Shown: positions 1-7,431, counted from the stretch's first letter. The stretch: 15,360 bases of DNA from Spirochaeta sp. UBA2779 (GCA_002352375.1 DEIH01000229.1:1-15360); one strand, 5' to 3'. Made by a program: numbers and translations. Notes: generated from the sequence alone by a model not told the origin.

Positions 1-240
1 CCCGGAGTCGCTCAAGCGACTCCTTGTTCGCAAGTTCGCTATGCGAACCTGCTGTTCTGTTCCGCGGCAGAGCCGCGGGGTATGAAATCATGCTTTCCCG
101 GCGCTCATTCGGGATAAGGGTCGTACCGGAGGCGTAAGCCGAGGAACGATCCCGATAGAATGAACAAGTTCACTGCTCACAAGTTCGCTTTTTTCGCAAC
201 GTTCCTCGGCATAGCCTGCGGTATGCAGCTGGTGGCAAAC
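1..240. repeat. Cluster of short inverted and direct repeats in non-coding DNA
   Basis: This stretch carries many perfect or near-perfect stem-forming sequences. They include 9-bp arms at 4-12/15-23 (GGAGTCGCT/AGCGACTCC), 6-bp arms at 34-39/43-48 (GTTCGC/GCGAAC), 7-bp arms at 62-68/72-78 (CCGCGGC/GCCGCGG), 5-bp arms at 161-165/168-172 (TGAAC/GTTCA), 11-bp arms at 138-148/200-210 (GCCGAGGAACG/CGTTCCTCGGC) and 5-bp arms at 209-213/222-226. CATTCGGGAT at 106-115 pairs imperfectly with ATCCCGATAGAATG at 149-162. The 10-mer CAAGTTCGCT occurs at 31-40 and 180-189. No credible gene is present: the only open frame, 65 codons on the minus strand at 285-88, simply reads through the repeats. The most likely identity is a dispersed palindromic intergenic repeat, but copies elsewhere cannot be seen. 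Positions 241-437 hold no gene. They contain an AT-rich promoter-like stretch (TTTCAA at 274-279, TATACA at 296-301, 16-bp spacer) that could serve the next gene, though this is weak. Confidence 0.6.
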
Positions 241-437
241 CCGCTGTTTCCTCTCATTTCGCTTGGGAATCACTTTCAACTTCATGCTTATATTATATAC
301 ATATATGTGGTTATCTTATGATTTTTTCCCCGAACCATTCAGAGGATTGCGGGAAACAGAATTCAAAAACGGTGAATCCGCTATTCGTAATAGTTACTCA
401 TTGCCGTACCCCCCCGGGGCAGTTTATTCTTTGTTTC

Positions 438-1106
438 ATGGCTCTTAAATCAATAAAAACAACGGCTGTCTATATATTACTCACTTCTTCCCTGTTTGTT
501 TTATCAAACTGCGCTACTTCTGCCCCTCCTTTGCAGCCGGGGAATCAAATTGAAGAAGAAGAGGGACTCACACCGATGCAGACCCGCCTGGTTGATGCCG
601 CCTATTGGGCCCGAGGGCGTAAAGATGTTTCCTGTAACAATAAAAGCTTTACCATGGACTGCAGCGGCGTAGTATCTGCCGTCTACTGGAAAGCAGGAAT
701 AGACCTCCAGGCAGCCTACCCCCTGTACACAGGTAATGGTGTAACGAGAATCTACAGGTATCTGGAAGACAAAAAACTGCTGTACAGACCGGAGGAACCC
801 GCCCCGGGAGATATTATTTTCTGGGATAACTCATACGATAAAAACAACAACGGTAAAGCGGATGATGAACTGACCCATATCGGTATGGTGGTGGAAATCA
901 GTTCCCGAGGTGATGTTACCTATATTCACCACGATTACATCAGCGGAGTGATTTTTGCCCATATGTATCCACCGGACCCTTCTGATAAAAGCCGGAACAA
1001 TGGTATGCGCATACAATCCCTTGGACCTACCCCCGATGGAAAATCAACTTCCGGCGACCTGTACCGAAAAGCAGGCAGAGGCTGGGAGCTGAAACCGGCA
1101 GGTTAA
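438..1106 (+). CDS. Lipoprotein with NlpC/P60-like (CHAP-like) cysteine hydrolase domain
   Basis: Predicted 222-residue envelope lipoprotein, probably a peptidoglycan amidase or endopeptidase. Starting at ATG 438 gives a basic N-terminus, a hydrophobic stretch (about residues 8-22) and a lipobox LSNC with Cys25 as the lipidation site. The longer in-frame start at 318 would put 40 unrelated residues before this signal, so 438 is preferred, although the ribosome site is weak (GGGGCAG about 16 bases upstream). The catalytic domain spans about residues 48-170: Cys75 in MDCSG is the expected nucleophile, PGDIIFWD (123-130) is the typical strand, and His147 in THIGMV is the expected base. His164 or His165 in YIHHDY may be the third polar residue. 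Residues 134-144 (DKNNNGKADDE) resemble a calcium-binding loop inserted just before the catalytic His. The gene stands alone and converges on the kinase gene with overlapping stops. Family assignment is fairly sure; the exact bond cleaved is not. Confidence 0.8.
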   Translation: MALKSIKTTAVYILLTSSLFVLSNCATSAPPLQPGNQIEEEEGLTPMQTRLVDAAYWARGRKDVSCNNKSFTMDCSGVVSAVYWKAGIDLQAAYPLYTGNGVTRIYRYLEDKKLLYRPEEPAPGDIIFWDNSYDKNNNGKADDELTHIGMVVEISSRGDVTYIHHDYISGVIFAHMYPPDPSDKSRNNGMRIQSLGPTPDGKSTSGDLYRKAGRGWELKPAG

Positions 1107-1630
1107 ACCCGGGTTGCTGTTACAATAATTTCCACAACCTGAAGGGCATCAAACCGGTCGGTGTTTATAACAAGATCTGCAAGGGAATAATCGTTATTAT
1201 CAATTCCGTATAATTTTTTATACCGGATGAAATCTCTTTTATCCCGATCCGCTGTGGCCTTCATCTGATCTTCCAGAGTTCCGCCTTCCCTCATCTTGAT
1301 ACGGGCCGCCCTGACTTTCGGAGAACCGGCGAGAAAAACCTTTAAATCGGCATCTTTGAGCATCCAGATGGCCAGCCGGGATCCGAGAACCGATGGTTCT
1401 TTCCGGGCCAGAGCTACTTGAGTTTTATCAACCCTTAAATCGTCCTCATTACCGGTTTCAGCCCGGCGGCAGACATCATCAAAACTGATACCATCTTCAT
1501 CAGCTATAGTTCTGAAGGTGTAGTTTACCAGCTTCAACCCTAGACGTTCGGCTAGAAGGCGGCTTACCGTTGTATTCCCGCATCCGCTACGTCCGGATAT
1601 GGCAATCCGCAGCCCGTTCTTATTCAACAT
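1103..1630 (-). CDS. cmk: Cytidylate kinase-like protein (spirochaete type)
   Basis: 175-residue P-loop kinase of the cytidylate-kinase-like family, expected to phosphorylate CMP/dCMP with ATP in the cytoplasm. The P-loop is GRSGCGNTT (residues 13-21), with Asn19 where Walker A normally has Lys. Further family blocks are LVNYTFR (34-40), GSRLAIWML (83-91) and RDKRDFIRYKKLYGIDNNDY...DLVINTD (129-158), the last matching the Arg-rich lid and the terminal Asp-Leu-Val-Ile-Asn-Thr motif. ATG 1630 is chosen over an upstream ATG at 1663 because the domain begins almost at once and GGGAG lies about 10 bases upstream; it overlaps the end of yicC by 11 bp, suggesting translational coupling. It is the last gene of the murC-yicC-cmk run. 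The protein is shorter than classical Cmk (about 220 residues), so it belongs to the compact second family. CMP as substrate is inferred from the family. Confidence 0.82.
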   Translation of the reverse strand: MLNKNGLRIAISGRSGCGNTTVSRLLAERLGLKLVNYTFRTIADEDGISFDDVCRRAETGNEDDLRVDKTQVALARKEPSVLGSRLAIWMLKDADLKVFLAGSPKVRAARIKMREGGTLEDQMKATADRDKRDFIRYKKLYGIDNNDYSLADLVINTDRFDALQVVEIIVTATRV

Positions 1631-2486
1631 TACGCAGCTGCTCCCGTACCTTTTCCAGAGCATCCTTCATATTCACCACTTCCCGGCTTACTTCCGCTTT
1701 GGGGCTTTTCGATCCAATGGTGTTAATCTCCCTACCCATTTCCTGGGCCAGGAAATCCAGTTTTTTGCCTTTAGCTCCTTCAACTGCGGAATCCTCACGA
1801 AAAGCTCCCAGATGTGTCTCCAGCCGGACTATTTCTTCGTTTATATCAGTTTTCACTATCCAGGCCGCAGTTTCCACCATGATACGCTGCTCTCCGGTAT
1901 CATCACCGAGGATTTCAAGGAACCGGCTTTTTAAACTCTCTTCCACTTCCCTTCGTACTTCAGGAGCCCACTTTTTTATTTTATGAAGAGATTTTTCTAT
2001 AACAGTCAGCTGTGATTCAATATCCCGGGCAAGTTCTATCCCTTCTTTCTCCCGCATATCCAATACCTGTACTGTGGATTCAGAAATAAGAGCTTCAAGT
2101 ATATTCCAGTACGCTTCACTGTCCCTCTTCCGGCTCACTTTAAGAACACCGTCCTGCTGCACCAGCATTTCCAGAGAAACCTTCTGCTCTCCTTCAAGAA
2201 CTCTTGATAGATTATCAAAAGCGGTTTTCCAGACTTCAGCTGCCGCATTATCCACAGAAACCGTCATGTTCTCTTCAATATCCCGAATCCGCACCGTAAC
2301 TTCCAGCCGTCCCCGGATAAAGGATTCCTGCATTTTTTCACGGATTCGCCCTTCAAGAACCGAGAGGGAGGGAGGGGTGGACACAATCATATCCAGATAC
2401 CGGGTATTCAGAGATTTAATCTCCACCGACATGTGAACTCCGGCCCCTTCCCCTTCAGAGTACCCAAAACCTGTCATGCTGTTCAT
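1620..2486 (-). CDS. yicC: YicC family protein (YicC-like endoribonuclease)
   Basis: 288-residue YicC homologue of normal family length (about 290). The N-terminal YicC domain opens with the hallmark MNSMTGFGYSEGE and continues with SVEIKSLNTRYLD (20-32) and RGRLEVTVRI. The C-terminal DUF1732 domain carries GKKLDFLAQEMGREINTIGSKS (roughly 240-261) and ends with VNMKDALEKVREQLRNVE. The family is conserved across bacteria, has been linked to stationary-phase and stress survival, and has reported endoribonuclease activity. The start is well supported: AAGGAG lies 8 bases upstream, and the ATG overlaps the TGA of murC (2483-2486). The 3' end overlaps the cmk-like gene by 11 bp. The tight overlaps mark a single operon. 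Family assignment is certain; the cellular target is unknown. Confidence 0.93.
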   Translation of the reverse strand: MNSMTGFGYSEGEGAGVHMSVEIKSLNTRYLDMIVSTPPSLSVLEGRIREKMQESFIRGRLEVTVRIRDIEENMTVSVDNAAAEVWKTAFDNLSRVLEGEQKVSLEMLVQQDGVLKVSRKRDSEAYWNILEALISESTVQVLDMREKEGIELARDIESQLTVIEKSLHKIKKWAPEVRREVEESLKSRFLEILGDDTGEQRIMVETAAWIVKTDINEEIVRLETHLGAFREDSAVEGAKGKKLDFLAQEMGREINTIGSKSPKAEVSREVVNMKDALEKVREQLRNVE

Positions 2487-3904
2487 AGGGATAACTCCTT
2501 TAGTATTCTCGCGCCCAGCGGACGGTTGTTTCCCGCACCTAGTGTAATAAATAAATCCCTGCTCTGCAGTATACCGGCAAGTTTTATTTCGGCCTCTTCC
2601 AGAGTTTCACAGTACAGAGTCTCCCGCCCCGGTCTGTAATCTGCAGTTTTCTCCCACAAAACACGGCCGGTAACCGTCCCATCGTAAACTTCCCGGGCGG
2701 ATGCGTAGATGGGATGAAGCAGAAGTACATCCGCATCGGTAAAACTCCCGGCAAACTCTTCCAGCAGAGCGGCAGTCCGGCTGTAGGTATGAGCCATGAA
2801 GTCCACCACCAGACGTTTATCCGGATAAAAATCCCTGAGCCCTTTCAGGGTTGTGGCGATAGCTGTGGGATGGTGTGCGTAGTCGTCCATAATCAAAACT
2901 CCCCCGGCTTCACCGACAATCTCACTCCTCCGCCGGCTCCCACGGAACCCTGCCAGTGCCTCAGATGCCCTGCTCACATCAAAGCGGCCGGTTTCTTTCA
3001 TCGCAATGGAATAAGACAAAGCCAGAGCCGCAGAGGCGTCCAGTACCAGATGATGCCCGGGAACTGCCAGGCGGAACTCCTGAGAGAAGGCCCCCACTTT
3101 AAAGCGATTTTCCCCGGCTGCCGGTCTTCCCCTGTTTATACGCCACTTTCCTGAAGCCGATACACCATAGGGCGTAAGAACAATTCCCGGCCGCCGTCCT
3201 AAAATCTCGCGAGCCACCTCTTCAGCCCCGGAATCATCCGAACAGTAGATAAGCTCACCGCCGTCAGGCAAAAGGTCAACAAAATCCAGAAAAGCCGTTT
3301 TGATGGATTCATAATCCGGATAGAAATCCTGGTGGTCGGATTCCACACTGGTAAGAACGATGCGATGGGGATGATAATGTAGAAAATGCCGACGGTACTC
3401 GCAGGTTTCTGCCACCAGAAAGCGATTTCCTCCACTCCATGTGGAACGGTCGCCGAAACCGGCCACCGCACTGCCCACCACCACCGTCGCCGAAGAATCC
3501 AAAGCCTTCAAGATGGTACCGATAAGAGCCGTCGTTGTGGTTTTTCCATGAACTCCGGCCACAGCCGAGGAATCAAAGCGCCGGGATAAATCCCCCAGAG
3601 CTTCGGGATACGTCAACACCGGAAGCCCCCGGATCAGAGCCTCGGCTACCACCGGATTCGACTCATCGTAAGCCGCCGAGCGAATCACATAATCCGTTTT
3701 ATCACCAAGAGAATCCCGGGAAAACCCGTGCACCTTAATACCAATCTGCCGGAGAATACTGTCGGTGTAAAACACCTCATCCACATCAGAACCGCTCACA
3801 TCGGCTCCAGCGGATACCAGTAGTTCAGCCAGTGCACATATTCCGGTCCCTTTGGCGCCGACGAGATGGATTGAAATATCTTTCAGATTTCCAGGAAGAG
3901 GCAT
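2483..3904 (-). CDS. murC: UDP-N-acetylmuramate--L-alanine ligase (MurC)
   Basis: 473-residue Mur ligase that adds the first amino acid, L-Ala, to UDP-MurNAc using ATP, in the cytoplasmic phase of peptidoglycan synthesis. Seen in order: N-terminal UDP-binding Rossmann motif IHLVGAKGTG (12-21), the ATP P-loop GVHGKTTTT (117-125, Lys121), ETCEYRRHF (166-174) and SVESDHQDFYPD (186-197) of the central domain, SRRRSEIVGE (323-332), DDYAHHPT (340-347) and AHTYSRT (371-377). The CEY block and the SRRRSEIVGE/DDYAHHPT arrangement favour MurC over the recycling ligase Mpl. Two starts are possible: ATG 3904 (used; weak AGGAT upstream) or an in-frame TTG at 3946 that adds 14 residues and has no visible ribosome site. 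It is followed by yicC with an ATGA overlap. The upstream GGDEF gene ends 72 bp away, so co-transcription with it is possible. Confidence 0.88.
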   Translation of the reverse strand: MPLPGNLKDISIHLVGAKGTGICALAELLVSAGADVSGSDVDEVFYTDSILRQIGIKVHGFSRDSLGDKTDYVIRSAAYDESNPVVAEALIRGLPVLTYPEALGDLSRRFDSSAVAGVHGKTTTTALIGTILKALDSSATVVVGSAVAGFGDRSTWSGGNRFLVAETCEYRRHFLHYHPHRIVLTSVESDHQDFYPDYESIKTAFLDFVDLLPDGGELIYCSDDSGAEEVAREILGRRPGIVLTPYGVSASGKWRINRGRPAAGENRFKVGAFSQEFRLAVPGHHLVLDASAALALSYSIAMKETGRFDVSRASEALAGFRGSRRRSEIVGEAGGVLIMDDYAHHPTAIATTLKGLRDFYPDKRLVVDFMAHTYSRTAALLEEFAGSFTDADVLLLHPIYASAREVYDGTVTGRVLWEKTADYRPGRETLYCETLEEAEIKLAGILQSRDLFITLGAGNNRPLGARILKELSL

Positions 3905-3976
3905 TGGAAGAATATATCCTGCAGGGTGCCGGCCGGGCAAGCTCAAGGGTGAGTTGAAAACATTTCAGCCCCGGTA

Positions 3977-5236
3977 TTACCCTGTTACCACCCGGTCTTT
4001 TCCATTTTCCTTGGCGGTGTACAACCGTTCATCGGCCAGTTCAACCAGTTTCATGGCATCCTCGGATTCCCTGCTGTCCGCTCCGCCGCAGCTGGATGTA
4101 ACGGTAAGAATGCCGATACCCATATCCAGCTCCCTCATATGACCCAGCAGATGTTCAGCTAGTTTTTCTGCTTCATCAATTTTTTTCCCGGGAAGCACAG
4201 CCAGAAACTCCTCTCCACCGTACCGGCCCACCTCACCTTCAGGTCCAAGGATTCTCGATATCAGGTCTGAAGCAGCCAGAAGAACATCATCCCCGGACTG
4301 ATGACCGAACTTATCATTTACCTTTTTAAAGTCATCCAGATCGAAAAGCAGTACCGACAGATCCTGCCCCTCGGTAAACTTCATTTCATGCTCCAGAATC
4401 TCATGGATGGCCCCATGGTTCCAAAGCTTTGTCAGGCTGTCCCTTTTTGCCAGCTCTTCCATCTGCCGGCTCTTATCTTCAAGCTCCCGGAGAAGAACCA
4501 GATGCCGGACGACACCCTTAACCCGGGCCATAAATTCCCTGGCATCAAAGGGTTTTGATATATAGTCATCCGCCCCCAGAGCAAGGGCATGAGCTATGTT
4601 AAGACGGTTGGATACTCCGGAAACAACAATAACTCCGCAGTGGTGGTTTTTCTCTTTAATCGCCATCAGAACTTCATCGCCACTCATCTCCGGCATCACC
4701 ATATCGATGATGTATAAATCAAAGTTCTCGGCGGCCACCAGCTCTCCGGGAGTGTTAAAATACTTCACATGATTCACACCGTAATACTGAAAAATACTCC
4801 GAATAACATGGAGGCTCATATTGCTGTCATCCAGAACAGCTACTTTGAAAGTTTTCAGTTCCTCAAGGAACTCACCACCACTGTTAATAACCCTGAAATA
4901 GAGTTTCAGCCTCTCGGGAACCAGATCGTTTTTCTGCAGGTAGTCCATTACACCCAGTGCAAAAAAACGCTCTCGATTTTCTATGGATTCATCTGAAGTA
5001 ATGATAATAACCGGCATATCCCGGTTCGGTGTATCCGCCAGAGTTTTCAGGAGGGTGTCCGCCTCACCATCTTCAAGAATGTTGGCGGTAATCATCAGAT
5101 CGAAATCCCACTGGGACAGAGCTGCCATCCCCGCCTCAATACTCTTCTCATTACGATACTGATAGCCCGATTCTTCGGCTACCCGGCTGATAACACCGCT
5201 GAAGAACTGACTCATTTCCAGATGCAGGATATTCAT
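3977..5236 (-). CDS. Two-receiver response regulator with GGDEF domain (diguanylate cyclase)
   Basis: 419-residue PleD-like protein: degenerate receiver (about 1-115), intact receiver (about 130-248), short helix (250-265), GGDEF domain (266-415). The second receiver has the acidic pair Asp136/Asp137, phospho-acceptor Asp178 (DLYIID), Ser206 and Lys228 (SKPF). The first receiver has Ala51 at the phospho-acceptor position (DLMITA) and no acidic pair at its N-terminus, although a Lys (102) remains. The cyclase domain has the metal-binding FDLDDFKKVND (298-308) and the signature GGEEF (340-344), so it should make cyclic di-GMP from GTP. The product-inhibition site (RxxD nine residues before GGEEF) is not present: the segment reads GPEGEVGRY. 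ATG 5236 is preceded by GGGGGA about 2-3 bases away, a rather short spacing. It lies between dusA (119-bp gap) and murC (72-bp gap). No sensor kinase is visible nearby. Confidence 0.9.
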   Translation of the reverse strand: MNILHLEMSQFFSGVISRVAEESGYQYRNEKSIEAGMAALSQWDFDLMITANILEDGEADTLLKTLADTPNRDMPVIIITSDESIENRERFFALGVMDYLQKNDLVPERLKLYFRVINSGGEFLEELKTFKVAVLDDSNMSLHVIRSIFQYYGVNHVKYFNTPGELVAAENFDLYIIDMVMPEMSGDEVLMAIKEKNHHCGVIVVSGVSNRLNIAHALALGADDYISKPFDAREFMARVKGVVRHLVLLRELEDKSRQMEELAKRDSLTKLWNHGAIHEILEHEMKFTEGQDLSVLLFDLDDFKKVNDKFGHQSGDDVLLAASDLISRILGPEGEVGRYGGEEFLAVLPGKKIDEAEKLAEHLLGHMRELDMGIGILTVTSSCGGADSRESEDAMKLVELADERLYTAKENGKDRVVTG

Positions 5237-5355
5237 GAATCCCCCCGTATATAAAAGGTTATGCTTTCAGATTCGATAGCGCAAATAATTCATTATTTCT
5301 TTTTTTATTCTGACCTCTGCCGCGAACTCCGAATAATACTTTTTTTAAGTAAAAG

Positions 5356-6375
5356 CTAATCCAGCAGGCTTAAATCCAGTGCAGAGATCGCCCCTTCCAG
5401 AGCCCCGGCAAAACCCTCCGGGCCTGCTGAAGGAACCTCCGTCAAGGCTCTTTTCCAGGCCTTCGCGCCCTTTTTCCCGGCAAAAAGATTCATCAGCGGC
5501 TGAATCAGTACCCCCCGTGAGGCGCCTTCTTCAGCACGGTGAATCAAGTAGGGAACGGCTGCTTCAAAAACCGCTCTCCGGGTGGGATGCTGATAATCAG
5601 AATTATCAGAACCGAACCAGCGTCGATCCACCTGAGAGAGCATCCAGGGGTTATCAAGGGCGATACGCCCCAGCATCACCCCGTCCACAAAAGAGAGGGC
5701 CTCATCAATCTGATCGTAAGTTTTATACCCCCCGTTTATCTCGATAAAGAGATTCGGGAAATCTTCTTTTAATTGGTAAACATCTTCCGGCCGCAGGGGG
5801 GGAACAGCCCTATTGGCTCTGGGGCTCAGGCCCTCCAGTATGGCGATACGGGAATGGACGATAAATTTACCGCATCCGGCGGAAGAAACTTTTTTAATGA
5901 AGTTGTGAAGATCCGAATAATCTTCCAGGCTCAGATTCGACTTTTTTGAGCGTATTCCGATGCGGTTTTTAACCGTTACATTGAGATTCGAAGCGGCAGA
6001 CATGGCTTCCACCAGGCGGGCCACATGTTCCGGCCGGGCCATCAGTGCAGCACCGAAATCATGCCTCTGCACCTTGTCGCTGGGGCATCCGCAGTTCAGG
6101 TTAACCTCATCGTAACCGTAATCTTCGGCAATCCGGCAGGATTCAGCCAGAGCCTCGGGTTCATCCCAGCCCAGCTGCAGAACCAGGGGCTTTTCCAAAG
6201 GATCGAAAGATAGCAACCTATCCCGATTCCCCCGGAGAATGGCCGGAGCGGTAATCATCTCGGTGTAGAGCAGCGATTTTTTTGTTATATGGCGTATAAT
6301 CCAGCGCCAGTCCCGGTCGGTTTTATCCACCATCGGGGCCAGACTGATCGGCTGTTTTGTATAGGAATCGGACAT
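5356..6375 (-). CDS. dusA: tRNA-dihydrouridine synthase, DusA type
   Basis: 339-residue flavoenzyme that reduces uridines in the tRNA D-loop (positions 20/20a in the DusA group) using FMN and NADPH. Visible family features are SLAPMVDKTD (11-20) with the FMN-binding N-terminal strand, LLYTEMITAPA (35-45), LQLGWDEPEAL, the catalytic-Cys motif NLNCGCPSDKVQ (92-103, Cys97 as proton donor), VTVKNRIGI, FIVHSR...LSPRANRAVPPL and IEINGGYKT. The YTEM, HSR and LSP-NR blocks are characteristic of DusA rather than DusB/C. Length matches the family. ATG 6375 fits the usual start but has no Shine-Dalgarno sequence; the region just upstream is pyrimidine-rich. Only 30 bases separate it from the SorC-type regulator, so it may be read from that gene's promoter. 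Confidence 0.9.
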   Translation of the reverse strand: MSDSYTKQPISLAPMVDKTDRDWRWIIRHITKKSLLYTEMITAPAILRGNRDRLLSFDPLEKPLVLQLGWDEPEALAESCRIAEDYGYDEVNLNCGCPSDKVQRHDFGAALMARPEHVARLVEAMSAASNLNVTVKNRIGIRSKKSNLSLEDYSDLHNFIKKVSSAGCGKFIVHSRIAILEGLSPRANRAVPPLRPEDVYQLKEDFPNLFIEINGGYKTYDQIDEALSFVDGVMLGRIALDNPWMLSQVDRRWFGSDNSDYQHPTRRAVFEAAVPYLIHRAEEGASRGVLIQPLMNLFAGKKGAKAWKRALTEVPSAGPEGFAGALEGAISALDLSLLD

Positions 6376-6405
6376 CGGGACATTTTGCCAGAAGGAGGGG
6401 TTTGA

Positions 6406-7368
6406 TTACAATGCATTAACCATCTGTTTCTCAACAGCATCGATAGTAATTGAATCGGTAATCAAAACATCAATCATTCCAGCCTTTACTGCCGAAAGAA
6501 TCGCCTCTTTCTTGTGAAGGCCATGACAGACGGCAACTTTCTTCCTGATTCCTTTCAGCCCGTTATAACCCAGACTTATTATATGATTTTCTAACAGCGG
6601 CAAGTATTCCCCCTGCTGGTTAAAAAAATTAATATTCACATCGGCCCGGGCATTACTTTTCTTTATCAGCTTTTTCATATCTTCACCAAGTAAAGAATCG
6701 AGTCTGGAATCTTCACTTACCGTGCCGATACCCATTATAGCCAGATCAATCTTTTCCCACATCTGAATTACCGATCTGATGCTCTCTTCATTGAGCAATG
6801 CGGTTCTCAACTCTTTCTGGGCAACAACCGCAGGACAATTCAGATATTGGTATTTACAATTCAGAATGGAACTGAGTCTTTTAACCAACTCAATGGGATG
6901 TGCTCTATCTATATCCCTGTTGAAACCACCCATTATCTGAACAACGCTCTTCTCTTCAGAGTCTGTAAAATTGTGTCTGGAAAGACTGTTTATCGCTTTT
7001 TCTACAGAGGCACCGAGGTTAATACCGATTACCCGGGATTCATTAATCATATCTGAAAGGTATGGAGCTGCAAAATCTCCCAGGTTTCGCCTGGTTTCAT
7101 CCTCAGAATCAGAAGACATAATGTAGAATTGTTTAACCTGAGGGAATTTCGCTCTCAGTTCAATTTCCCTCCGAATCATCCTAAGGTTAAACTCATCAAT
7201 GTTAATGGAAATCTCGACAATGCCGTTATTTCGTGCAAACGAGAGGAGCTGAGATACCAGGGAACGGGAAACACCCAATTCCTTTGCAACCTCATTCTGC
7301 ATATAGTTTTTTTCGTAATACAGGATACTGGCTCGCTCAGCCATTTCTCTTTTTTTGTTGTCAATCAT
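6406..7368 (-). CDS. SorC-family sugar-responsive transcriptional regulator
   Basis: 320-residue regulator. An N-terminal helix-turn-helix occupies about residues 22-45 (MQNEVAKELGVSRSLVSQLL) and is followed by a SorC-type sugar-phosphate-binding domain (about 55-320) with the typical blocks VIGINLGASVEKAI, VQIMGGFN, LAIMGIGTVSEDSRL and DVLITDSITIDAVEK near the end. SorC-family proteins control sugar and polyol operons and respond to a phosphorylated intermediate. The divergent position, 103 bp from the four-gene polyol/ketose operon, makes that operon its likely target. The family's name-giver regulates L-sorbose use, and this operon also contains a SorE-like reductase. The start is supported by AGGAAAG about 5 bases before ATG 7368. 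The ligand, and whether it activates or represses, cannot be told from the sequence. Confidence 0.88.
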   Translation of the reverse strand: MIDNKKREMAERASILYYEKNYMQNEVAKELGVSRSLVSQLLSFARNNGIVEISINIDEFNLRMIRREIELRAKFPQVKQFYIMSSDSEDETRRNLGDFAAPYLSDMINESRVIGINLGASVEKAINSLSRHNFTDSEEKSVVQIMGGFNRDIDRAHPIELVKRLSSILNCKYQYLNCPAVVAQKELRTALLNEESIRSVIQMWEKIDLAIMGIGTVSEDSRLDSLLGEDMKKLIKKSNARADVNINFFNQQGEYLPLLENHIISLGYNGLKGIRKKVAVCHGLHKKEAILSAVKAGMIDVLITDSITIDAVEKQMVNAL

Positions 7369-7385
7369 TCAGTCTTTCCTGATGT

Positions 7386-7415
7386 ATTATATATCTTAAC
7401 ACTTGACGTTGTCCA
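7386..7415 (-). promoter_or_regulatory. Predicted promoter of the SorC-family regulator gene
   Basis: On the minus strand, TGGACA (7415-7410, five of six matches to the -35 consensus) is followed after 18 bases by a perfect TATAAT (7391-7386). The predicted start near 7379 would leave a leader of only about 11 bases, just including the AGGAAAG ribosome site. The -35 box sits inside the spacer of the opposing operon promoter, so polymerases on the two strands would compete. Confidence 0.5.
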
Positions 7416-7431
7416 TTGATAATGTCATATT
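7403..7431 (+). promoter_or_regulatory. Predicted promoter of the polyol/ketose operon
   Basis: TTGACG (7403-7408) lies 17 bases before CATATT (7426-7431), four of six matches to the -10 consensus. A start near 7438 would give a leader of about 34 bases before ATG 7472, with the ribosome site AGGGG at 7461-7465. The -10 box lies inside the first copy of the repeated ATGTCATATT, so a regulator bound there would block it. The weak -10 suggests a need for regulation. This is inference from consensus matching only. Confidence 0.4.

Noticed and set aside
1..240. CRISPR array or tRNA cluster in the repeat region
   Set aside because: Repeats are irregular in size and spacing and mostly inverted. 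There is no regular repeat-spacer pattern and no tRNA cloverleaf or T-loop consensus.
88..285. 65-codon minus-strand open frame
   Set aside because: It reads straight through the palindromic repeats, has repetitive low-information sequence and no ribosome site. It is best seen as a by-product of the repeat block.
318..437. N-terminal extension of the NlpC/P60 lipoprotein starting at ATG 318
   Set aside because: It would bury the signal peptide and lipobox 40 residues inside the protein. The ATG at 438 places them correctly.
2074..2436. Open frames on the strand opposite yicC, murC and lnt (for example 2074-2436)
   Set aside because: They lie entirely within strongly supported genes, have no family resemblance and show the composition expected of antisense shadow frames.
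3905..3946. TTG start for murC adding 14 residues
   Set aside because: There is no ribosome site upstream and the extra residues do not resemble MurC. It remains possible but is less likely than ATG 3904.
5330..5360. Possible terminator hairpin after dusA
   Set aside because: The stem (TACTT/AAGTA around a T-run) is short and AT-only, too weak to call an intrinsic terminator.
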